Part shown: positions 20,801 through 28,116 of the stretch, in pieces | Position numbering within the stretch: the first letter of the stretch is position 1 | Layout: each line of letters opens with the position of its first letter | NCBI GenBank assembly: GCA_016875135.1 | Contig: VGSE01000004.1 | Coordinates: 1 to 39,877 of the forward strand | Direction of reading: 5' to 3' | Source of the DNA: Deltaproteobacteria bacterium | GTDB taxonomy: Bacteria > Bdellovibrionota > FAC87 > UBA2466 | DNA: 39,877 nucleotides | Position numbers and translations under genes: made by a program | Notes under the pieces: model-generated | Databases searched by the model: none | Told to the model about the DNA's origin: nothing | Seen by the model: the letters and a program-made list of their open reading frames with translations, nothing else

Positions 20801-21887
20801 AGATAAAGCCCAGGAGTTTAATCTCTTATCTCAGTGGACCTCAAAATGTTATTCCTTAGGTAATGAGCTAAATTCGGAACGCTACCCGTCCATGAAAACC
20901 TTCTATCTTCCCTCTTACAGAGTCGCAAGTTGGCCCGACTTTAAAAGTAATCGGCTTGAATCGGGGAAACTAAAAGCTTATACCTATCCGTTTGAATCAA
21001 CGGCTTTATTTAGTCAAAACGGTTCGAGAGCCATTGCCAGCATCCCCAACGGACTTCCTGCTCTTTTTGAAGGGGGAACCGCCTTTGGTTCTGAATCCAA
21101 CTATTCGACACCCAATCTGTTCAACTATTCTCTTTTGGATTCTCGAAGAAGGGATTCTCTTTCCAAAGCTGTGGATGAGAATAAACCGGCCAAGGGTTCT
21201 AATTACGCTTATCTCCATTACTTAAGAACGGTTAACCCTCAGCGAGCATTAAATTCCATTCAACAGGCGATTCAGTTAGATGCTGGGAACCCTGCCCTGC
21301 TTAATCTTCTGGGGCTTTGTTACATGGACTTAGGGCAATATGTCTCTGCAAAAATCACATGGATTTCAATGTTAGCCCGCGGTGAAGATTCTCCGGAAAT
21401 ACAAAACAACTTAGGGGTTCTTTATATGCTTCAAGGGAAAGAGAAAGAGGCCCTTGAATTTTTTAGAGAAGCCGCCCAAAAAGAAAATGCGATGGCGGCC
21501 TGGACCAATCTTGGCTTTATTTCGTTAAAATACAGAAACGGTTTTGAAGCTAAGCAATTCTTTCAGAAAGCCACTACTTTTGAGGAGATGGATATCCCCA
21601 GCCGCGTAGGCTATGGAACGGCACTGATTCAAAATAGAGAATTTGATACGGCTAAAGAATATCTTTCTGAAACAGTTTCCAAATTCAAAACCGATCCGTT
21701 TGGAAAACTGGCTTATACCTATCTGCTCTTAGACTTAAATGAAGAGACTCAAGCTAGACAACTCATGGAAGACTACGCACAAAAGCAGAACGATATCGAT
21801 AGGGATTCTAATTTTAGGCAAGCGATTCAAGATCTCAGACGTGGGGCAAAACCTTCGGCTTCATCCAGCGAACTCCCCTCGCTTTAA
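17883..21887 (+). CDS. Large exported tetratricopeptide-repeat protein (1334 aa)
   Basis: N-terminal signal peptide MKWLLSVILATTLSVHA; many TPR-like repeats (e.g. PSSKFLAEALLQLGDYYFEKNNFKLSEEYFDRVL; NNLGVLYMLQGKEKEALEFFREA). Confidence 0.85.
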   Translation: MKWLLSVILATTLSVHAKSIDNRIRIQKKSSLQMSDMSAEDFNEEKQTLLNKKRITLIQDIKKFIREARSNDQKAELNLRLGSLYMEEYHFLLAKAQSRFEKESIAAATLKTKGINPAILDTSEAMASLEKAKIIYKDLIDRFPKHSRKDEMLYFLSILTQDKGNTDEAIGYLKRIISETPSSKFLAEALLQLGDYYFEKNNFKLSEEYFDRVLTAKNPKTIPYAMYKKAWCAYNNQRHQASIDQFKSVIELESADNSAYLMRLKNEALRDIALPFVELHKGEEALAFFLSQPEPFNRAGLESMANLFLEKADYKNTILFNEHLLSIDPNGPKNPDYDLAVIEALRLSGNTAKAIERLFQQLPLYLQGSGWYELNSGSLALVKGAANRYEEIARKYALELHAEGQKTHNDKLYENAKTLYKKYLEFFAGSTHSPTIRFYLAEILYKQEQYLAAADQYYMVYKIPTAGNLRIDSIHYALIALDKEMNTQRKKDGLTEISKSSNAKLNNTENDSKPTALSPVETKFSIVGEDYISKFPKAKDTADILYQIAYLKYSHAQFPEAYQSFWGIVQSYTGHPTTYSAAGLILDILNRKKDYKKLVTACQKFLATPTLTKTEFKSDVANILRHSELKRIQMVETKGSFKEAAQAYVEYIKAYGGQDEALYEKALFNAAVNFYKVGATLEALEQQERFLRRFTQSPLRENMLLQVAKTYEGLANFEKAAQYFEQFSTQYPNNKQASTALRLSGLYFWGARNESKAEAVMKTYLARFPKESSIVTNDLLELYESTGAKNKLVKYYLESRAQRGASYAQYLSDTLKIAELQGASTGRLPVKTMEEALGVAQKFQRDLLKTKGGIEQTAKVLFWFASQKESVFNRIKLALPQRHLEINLKRKLALLKELELEFSSIAKLGGGEWGLGAIYKTASAYRTLAMDVNQAPVPAELTGEQLEQYRTELKRQMVTPFNEKALNLVGQCLDKAQEFNLLSQWTSKCYSLGNELNSERYPSMKTFYLPSYRVASWPDFKSNRLESGKLKAYTYPFESTALFSQNGSRAIASIPNGLPALFEGGTAFGSESNYSTPNLFNYSLLDSRRRDSLSKAVDENKPAKGSNYAYLHYLRTVNPQRALNSIQQAIQLDAGNPALLNLLGLCYMDLGQYVSAKITWISMLARGEDSPEIQNNLGVLYMLQGKEKEALEFFREAAQKENAMAAWTNLGFISLKYRNGFEAKQFFQKATTFEEMDIPSRVGYGTALIQNREFDTAKEYLSETVSKFKTDPFGKLAYTYLLLDLNEETQARQLMEDYAQKQNDIDRDSNFRQAIQDLRRGAKPSASSSELPSL

Positions 21888-21892
21888 TACCA

Positions 21893-21974
21893 AACTACCC
21901 AAAGGTATGGCTTTACTTTTGGCAGTCCTTAACGCTTAAAGTCACCAAAAGTAAAGCCATACCTTTGGGTAGTT
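21893..21974. terminator. Perfect 30-bp inverted repeat, probable terminator between convergent genes
   Basis: AACTACCCAAAGGTATGGCTTTACTTTTGG (21893-21922) / CCAAAAGTAAAGCCATACCTTTGGGTAGTT (21945-21974), 22-nt loop, then ATTTGTTTTTTC on the + strand. Confidence 0.65.
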
Positions 21975-22587
21975 ATTTGTTTTTTCGGGCGATAAGGAAA
22001 TCTCTTAAGTAGTGGTAGCCAGAAAGAAGAGAAGTGAATAAAGCGATATAGAGAATCCATGTTCCTACTTTTACCGCGGGCAAACCAAAAGCTGTTCCGT
22101 ACCACATCAAAAAACCAAGACCAATCATTTGAAATGTTAATTTAACTTTTCCCGATTGTCCGGCAGCAATCACTAGACCCTCCCCGGCCGCTACAGCTCG
22201 AAGGGCCGTTATCAAAAACTCTCTTGAGAGAAGAACTATTACTAACCACGCGTCTACCCTGCCTAACTTCATCAACATAATTAAACTAACAAGAAGAAAA
22301 AGTTTATCAGCGACAGGATCCAAGAATTTTCCTAGCAAGCTTTCTATCTCCCACTTTCGAGCATAGTAACCATCTAGAAGATCTGTGACACCAGCAACTA
22401 TGACAACAAAAGCTGCCAACCGTCCAGGCGAAAACCGAAACATCGTATCAAGCTGAAAAGGCAACTGTTCCGTATCGCTATCTAAAAGCAGAGCTAAAAA
22501 AGGTATCAATAAAATTCTAAGGATCGTCAAACAATTAGGTAAATTGAGAATGTTGGTTTGAGATTTAAATTGTTTTAGGAAACTCAT
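21973..22587 (-). CDS. pgsA: CDP-diacylglycerol--glycerol-3-phosphate 3-phosphatidyltransferase
   Basis: CDP-alcohol phosphotransferase motif DLLDGYYARKWEIESLLGKFLDPVADK and multiple TMs. Confidence 0.93.
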   Translation of the reverse strand: MSFLKQFKSQTNILNLPNCLTILRILLIPFLALLLDSDTEQLPFQLDTMFRFSPGRLAAFVVIVAGVTDLLDGYYARKWEIESLLGKFLDPVADKLFLLVSLIMLMKLGRVDAWLVIVLLSREFLITALRAVAAGEGLVIAAGQSGKVKLTFQMIGLGFLMWYGTAFGLPAVKVGTWILYIALFTSLLSGYHYLRDFLIARKNK

Positions 22588-22630
22588 GGAATTTGGATAC
22601 TACTCTACTCCGAGTTAATTCAAAAGGGGT

Positions 22631-23005
22631 CTAAATTCTGGTTCCTTTTGAGGTTCGTATAATTGTTTTTATGTTTCCACGAACATTAAAATCTCCGAAA
22701 ACCTCAATCCAATGAGGATCAATAGCCTCAAGTAAGTCATTCATGATCTTATTCACTGCAGCTTCATGAAAAATCGCCATATTTCGAAAGGAATTAATAT
22801 ACAGCTTTAGCGACTTAAGCTCGACACACTTCTCTTTCGGCTGATACTTAATATGGATTGTTCCAAAGTCGGGAAACCCGCTACGGGGACAAACTGCAGT
22901 CCATTCCGGGCAAGTAAACTCGATATCATACCGTCTAGTTTTCTCGGGGTTTTCAAAAGACTCAAGGCCGACAAACGGGGTAGTTCCAAAATCAAATTCA
23001 TTCAT
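22631..23005 (-). CDS. queF: NADPH-dependent 7-cyano-7-deazaguanine reductase QueF
   Basis: EFTCPEWTAVCPRSGFPDFGTIHIKYQPKEKCVELKSLKLYINSFRNMAIFHEAAVNKI is characteristic of QueF. Confidence 0.93.
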   Translation of the reverse strand: MNEFDFGTTPFVGLESFENPEKTRRYDIEFTCPEWTAVCPRSGFPDFGTIHIKYQPKEKCVELKSLKLYINSFRNMAIFHEAAVNKIMNDLLEAIDPHWIEVFGDFNVRGNIKTIIRTSKGTRI

Positions 23006-23014
23006 TTGGTGGTT

Positions 23015-23800
23015 TTACAATAAACCTAAATCAAAAGCAATTTGAGCTCTCAGACCAAAAAGGCGCCCCTCAGAACTGCTGGGCAAATTATAAAACAGAT
23101 GAAAAGCGGCTTTGATTAAAACATTCTGTTGGATTTCGAAATCCAATGTCCCACCGACCAAAAGCAACCAAAGCTTGTCGGCCTTGATTTGAAGGGCCTC
23201 TGAAAGCTCACTTGTCTGGTTGGCTGAAATTGGAAAGAGTATTTCGGTTCCGATATCGCCCCAAATCGAAGGGTCTGACGAATTCTTAAATCCCCCACCC
23301 TGTTCGACTAAAAACTGCGCTTGGGTACCGACTCCAATATACCTAATGGTCTGTGTGAATTGTGCGTTGGTAGCATCCACATAGATGCCTCCCCCATCGA
23401 TAGTTCTTCCTAATCTAAAATACTGATAGGAAGAGCCAATCCCCATTCTAAAAAAGGGTGTTTGATAGTACCCCGACAGACCTCCGCTGTATCCTAGCCC
23501 GCGCGAGAGCTTGTCGTTGTAGGCCACTTTGGCAAAAGGGCCATCAAATTTAATATTAGCCCCAAAAAACCAAAGTGCGCGCCTCTTCTCTTTAACCGAA
23601 GCAAGCCTTCGTCTATAGCGCCGTTTTTTGGGGTCATTAAGCCCCCGAATCCCACCCGAAGGACTTTTTGAATTAGAGAAAGGAGAGATTTTTGAATCAA
23701 GAGAGGATTCTCCAAGCCCCGAATTTCTGTCCTCGGCCCTCACAAAACTTGAAAACAAAGCTCCTAGCAAACAAGCTAAAACGAAAACGCGTTTCTTCAC
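23015..23800 (-). CDS. Putative outer-membrane beta-barrel protein
   Basis: Signal peptide MKKRVFVLACLLGALFSSFVRA; alternating aromatic/Gly beta-strand pattern (GYSGGLSGYYQTPFFRMGIGSSYQYFRLG...), ending IAFDLGLL. Confidence 0.6.
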   Translation of the reverse strand: MKKRVFVLACLLGALFSSFVRAEDRNSGLGESSLDSKISPFSNSKSPSGGIRGLNDPKKRRYRRRLASVKEKRRALWFFGANIKFDGPFAKVAYNDKLSRGLGYSGGLSGYYQTPFFRMGIGSSYQYFRLGRTIDGGGIYVDATNAQFTQTIRYIGVGTQAQFLVEQGGGFKNSSDPSIWGDIGTEILFPISANQTSELSEALQIKADKLWLLLVGGTLDFEIQQNVLIKAAFHLFYNLPSSSEGRLFGLRAQIAFDLGLL

Positions 23801-25653
23801 AGGGCGATCCTTTTTTTACAAACTCTTCCGACCTTGAGCGTGACTAACGCCCAAGTTAACAAGCAGATAAGAGAGTAAAGATAGGAACTGCCATTTCTCT
23901 TAAGAGCAACTGAAGAACATCCTTTAAACCCAACATAGGCTTCTAAACTTGCAGGATTTTTAAAAGCCCCTTGAGCAGAGCCTAAAAATTTAACTTCAGA
24001 ATATAAGAGTTGTCGGATGCGCTCAACGTGCGTTCCCCCATATAGCGCCTTATCGGCCTTCACCAGCGACTCGACCGAAGAAACAAACCCCGGATTTGCT
24101 CCATGAAATGTTAAACTTTTGAGCATGAGTTTATCGGTATCATCTTTTTCAAATTCCTTACGAAGCCTCCAGAGCGCTGAGGCCCATGACAAACCCGCAT
24201 AATGAGGATCTCTAACAGCATCCGTCTCTTGATAAGCTAGTAAATTCGCCACATTCCTTTGAACCCCAGAGCACGCTGGAAATGAAACCAAACCCTTCGT
24301 AATATCTGTTCCATTAAGAGAACTCAGCTGAGACGCGGCAGCATAATCTGAATAACCTTCGTGAATGATATCTCCCACACCACTTCCAAACTCTATCCCG
24401 GAAAACTGGTCCGTTAAATAATGTTGGTATTCGTGCACAATCACAAAACCCTCCCGGGCCAAATTATTCAAGGTCTGAGCCCCCGAACAACCCGAGATTG
24501 ACTGCGTGGTTCTAGAGGGAGGAAGGAAAACCAAACACCGTTTCTCATCGGCCCCATCTCCGCACGCCTCATCAATAAATCCCGCATTATCAAAACCATC
24601 TCCAAAGGAGACAAATTTTGAATTCACCACAACAAAAAGAGGATCATTGGGCAAAGAAAGCCCGAGAGCAGTCAAGTAAGCACTAATTCCTACGCGAAAT
24701 TGCTGAAGGTGATAAAAAACGTTCACGGCATCAAAAGCCTGGTTGGCGCAATCCGAATCGATTCCGGTACACGTGTCGATATATTCTGTAGGGACGGTTT
24801 TAAAACTTGACTCCCCGCTGTAATCGGCGGGAGTGACATCCTTTCGGACATAAGACCTTACTGTAGTGCGCGACCCTTCTTCTCTCACCACTTTGTGCGT
24901 GGAGGTTTCGAGTTTATTATTATTATTATTATCGTTGACCGTAATATCCACCGAATCGAGTGGGTTATTTGAGACAATGCTATCCTTATACGCCTTCACC
25001 GTGACTGTTGGGCGGGCCTTACGAATTCGTTGAAATTCCGACAAGACATTTCCCGAGTCGGCATCCACCACAAGGTAAGTCGCAAGTCTCGTGTTTTTAG
25101 GAACTATGTTTATCAAGTAAGAAGACCGGAAGGGCTTAAGAGCTTGCCCCCTAAAAAGAATCGGCTCCCACTGCCAAGACTTGATCTGAACCCCTCGAGG
25201 TTTAACCCATTTTTCACTAACAGTTCGAGCAACTCTAGCTCGTTGCTCAACCGAATCAGAAACTAACGAAACTGATAGGGACGATTCCAGATCGCTTGAA
25301 GCATACTCGATTCCAGTCTCACGGTTATAATGAATACTTAAACCCACCCCATCAACGCGATAGCCTTGATAGTATAGATGGTAATGGGTGTGGAAATGCG
25401 TCGCATCCTCTACCCTTTTTCGCTCGCGCCAAACATACGAAGGGCCTAGGCTTCCAAAGTTTTCCGCAAGAAACTTTTTAATCTCACTCAACTCATCGCG
25501 TCTTGTCGCGCCGGCTTCTTTCGGTCGATTAAACTCCCACTCTCGACCCAGGCCGCTGGAATAACGCTGAATATCAGCTTTGCTCATCGAGGATAAAAAA
25601 GCGTTGAACAAAACCCCTGCAATGAGCACAAAGTTTGTCTTGTTAGGTTTCAT
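23797..25653 (-). CDS. Secreted gluzincin-type zinc metalloprotease (M4/M36-like) with C-terminal TM/basic tail
   Basis: Signal peptide; FTP-like N-terminal propeptide region; HEYQH (HExxH) followed by EGYSDY; LYGGTHVERIRQLL; C-terminal GCSS...YLYSLICLLTWALVTLKVGRVCKKR. Confidence 0.75.
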   Translation of the reverse strand: MKPNKTNFVLIAGVLFNAFLSSMSKADIQRYSSGLGREWEFNRPKEAGATRRDELSEIKKFLAENFGSLGPSYVWRERKRVEDATHFHTHYHLYYQGYRVDGVGLSIHYNRETGIEYASSDLESSLSVSLVSDSVEQRARVARTVSEKWVKPRGVQIKSWQWEPILFRGQALKPFRSSYLINIVPKNTRLATYLVVDADSGNVLSEFQRIRKARPTVTVKAYKDSIVSNNPLDSVDITVNDNNNNNKLETSTHKVVREEGSRTTVRSYVRKDVTPADYSGESSFKTVPTEYIDTCTGIDSDCANQAFDAVNVFYHLQQFRVGISAYLTALGLSLPNDPLFVVVNSKFVSFGDGFDNAGFIDEACGDGADEKRCLVFLPPSRTTQSISGCSGAQTLNNLAREGFVIVHEYQHYLTDQFSGIEFGSGVGDIIHEGYSDYAAASQLSSLNGTDITKGLVSFPACSGVQRNVANLLAYQETDAVRDPHYAGLSWASALWRLRKEFEKDDTDKLMLKSLTFHGANPGFVSSVESLVKADKALYGGTHVERIRQLLYSEVKFLGSAQGAFKNPASLEAYVGFKGCSSVALKRNGSSYLYSLICLLTWALVTLKVGRVCKKRIAL

Positions 25654-25779
25654 GGATTATCTAATTTAAAGTCTCGACAAATTTACTAAAAACGTCAACT
25701 TCAGCAATCAATTTAGGACATAAATCTTAAAATGGTTTAAAATTAGGGAAACCTAACAACTTCAACCCAGGATTCTCCT

Positions 25780-26277
25780 ATGTTTATGACCCGCTGGCTC
25801 TACCGTTTGTTAAGTTTTTTTGAGTCGCATGGGACTCCACAAGGAACCAGTCTTGGAATATGCTGCGGACTGTTATTGGCGTTAGCTCCCATTAACACCC
25901 TCCAATTTTGGGTTTTTATTTCTTTTATATTCCTACTGCAACTTAACTTAACGGCACTCCTTTTTTCCTGGGGGCTTTTTCTCATCCCTAGCACCCTAGC
26001 TACCCCCCTATTTAAAAAGTTAGGGCTTTCGTTACTTATTTCAAAACCCTTATTTTCACTCTGGGCTTTTCTCTATGATCTTCCTGTGCTCCCTTACACA
26101 GATTTTTACAATCCCGAGGTTTTAGGGAAACTTACCTTTGCCCTTTTTGGTGTGATTCCCATTTTTGTTTTTTCGTTAAAAGCAACAATTTGGTTAGAAC
26201 CTATCGTCTACCACTGGTGGAGAACAACCAAACTTTATACCCTTTATCGAGGATATAAACCCTATGCAACAAAATAG
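25780..26277 (+). CDS. TIGR03546 / DUF2062-like polytopic membrane protein
   Basis: Multi-TM protein (GTSLGICCGLLLALAPINTLQFWVFISFIFLLQLNLTALLF) partly overlapping a TIGR03545-like gene, the arrangement known for these two families. Confidence 0.65.
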   Translation: MFMTRWLYRLLSFFESHGTPQGTSLGICCGLLLALAPINTLQFWVFISFIFLLQLNLTALLFSWGLFLIPSTLATPLFKKLGLSLLISKPLFSLWAFLYDLPVLPYTDFYNPEVLGKLTFALFGVIPIFVFSLKATIWLEPIVYHWWRTTKLYTLYRGYKPYATK

Positions 26278-28111
26278 ACCCCCGTTTTTTAGAAAAAAAG
26301 GACTGCTTCCACTCCTCGTTATTTGGGGCATTCTAGGAACGACAATTTATTTTGAGTTTGAGACCTCAGTCAAAGAATGGCTCGAAAACAAGGCTTCTCT
26401 TGCCTACGGAGCTAAAATTGATATCGATAAAGTTTCAGTAAATCTACTTAAAGGCAGAGCCTCACTAAATAAAGTTCAAATCACTAACCCCTCGCAGCCC
26501 TTAAAAAACTTTTTAGTCATCTCTTCAATCGATATTCGATTTAGCCTTAAAGAACTCTTTAAAAAGAAGTTGGTCATTTATTCCATGGAAGTTACTGGCA
26601 TCACCCCATCCACGCTGAGATCCTATTCAGGAGCTTTAGAAGACGGGGATACCAACGGCGTTTCTCCGGTACTGTGGGAGAGAACGGATACCGGGGTTTT
26701 CTCTAAGACTCGTAATCAAATAAAAGAAGGCGCCTTTAAACATGTCTCACAAATCACAACCGGGGCCTACACTTTGGGAAAACTTCCCAACCTTAAAAAA
26801 ACCTTGACCTCCTTAAAATATTTAGAGGAGTTAAACCACTCTTTTGGCAAAGCGACACAAGCCTGGAGAACCCAGGCTAACACCCTTCCCACCCCCTCCC
26901 AAATGTACAAATGGCAGACCGAAATCGCGCAGTGGCGAAAGTCAGATCGAGAGATTGCATCCTCTGAAAACCAGAATGAACGACGTAAACTTGCAGCACT
27001 TATCAGAGAAAAACACGACTCGCTCAAAGTACAGCTCCGATCTGCCAATGAACAGGTGGGACAATTTAAGACTAAATTGGAACAACTGGAGCCTCTTTTA
27101 AATCAGGACATTGAAATTATAAAAAAAGAGCTCAGTCTTCCTAGCAGCGAATCGACCGATCTCTCTTCTGAGCTTTTCGGCCTACAACTTGTTTCCTTGC
27201 TAGAAAAATTATCTTTCTGGTCTCAAGCTTATCGATTTTATGGTCATTCTATTTCGGAAAAGGCGGGTTATAAGTTGGTTTCCGTAGAAACAACTGATCA
27301 TAAGACCTTATTGCACTTTCTAAACGCTAAATCTTATCCTCCATTTTATATTCAAAAAGCCACTTTTTCCGAGGGAAATGCCAATTCACCCACGGACAAT
27401 TTTGTTCGTGGTGAAATAAAAGATTTTCTATTTTTTTCCCCTTTCTATAAGAAGGATTTTAAATTTAACCTAGAAGCCTCTTTTCCATCGGTAGAGTTAG
27501 ATTCTCTAAAAACAGAACTTACTGCTAGTTACCGAGACAATACTCCGGTAGAAACTTTTCAGTTGGAAATATCAGCTTTGCCCATCACAGAAACCGCTAT
27601 TCGACGGACTTCAGACTTTGAAATAAAAATTTTAAGTGGCATAGCTCGATTTGAGACCTCTGGAAAATTTGAGGGACCTAAGTTAGAGGCAAGTGGAGAA
27701 TTCGAATTGACTGGAGCCAAATTTTTTACGCAATCCCAATTTCAACCTTTTCAAAATATGTTGGATGACTTAACTCATTATCGAACTAATTTGTTAGCTA
27801 CTGCCGAAGTCAGCTCTGAAGCCGATAATCTGACTATGAACATAGAAAGTGATTTTGGTAAAAAGCTAGCCTCTTCAATTAAAGATACTTTTACCCAGCA
27901 GATTACCCAAATTGACGACACCTTACGGTCTCATATTTTAGATAGCCTCTTTCCAATCAGACAGACTTTTCAGGACACGCTTCAAGATGCTGAAAATATT
28001 TCTTTAGCTCAAATGCGGAGCACTCTAACGGAGCTTGAACTCCTGATTAGTTTTACAAGAAAATACGATCCGCATCCCAGGACGGTCAGCCGTCCGGCGA
28101 GCGCTGGATAA
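26264..28111 (+). CDS. TIGR03545-like protein with AsmA-like N-terminus
   Basis: One N-terminal TM followed by LAYGAKIDIDKVSVNLLKGRASLNKVQITNPSQPLKNFLVISSIDIRF; overlaps the upstream DUF2062-like gene by 14 bp; predicted coiled-coil central region. Confidence 0.65.
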   Translation: MQQNRPPFFRKKGLLPLLVIWGILGTTIYFEFETSVKEWLENKASLAYGAKIDIDKVSVNLLKGRASLNKVQITNPSQPLKNFLVISSIDIRFSLKELFKKKLVIYSMEVTGITPSTLRSYSGALEDGDTNGVSPVLWERTDTGVFSKTRNQIKEGAFKHVSQITTGAYTLGKLPNLKKTLTSLKYLEELNHSFGKATQAWRTQANTLPTPSQMYKWQTEIAQWRKSDREIASSENQNERRKLAALIREKHDSLKVQLRSANEQVGQFKTKLEQLEPLLNQDIEIIKKELSLPSSESTDLSSELFGLQLVSLLEKLSFWSQAYRFYGHSISEKAGYKLVSVETTDHKTLLHFLNAKSYPPFYIQKATFSEGNANSPTDNFVRGEIKDFLFFSPFYKKDFKFNLEASFPSVELDSLKTELTASYRDNTPVETFQLEISALPITETAIRRTSDFEIKILSGIARFETSGKFEGPKLEASGEFELTGAKFFTQSQFQPFQNMLDDLTHYRTNLLATAEVSSEADNLTMNIESDFGKKLASSIKDTFTQQITQIDDTLRSHILDSLFPIRQTFQDTLQDAENISLAQMRSTLTELELLISFTRKYDPHPRTVSRPASAG

Positions 28112-28116
28112 TTTGT

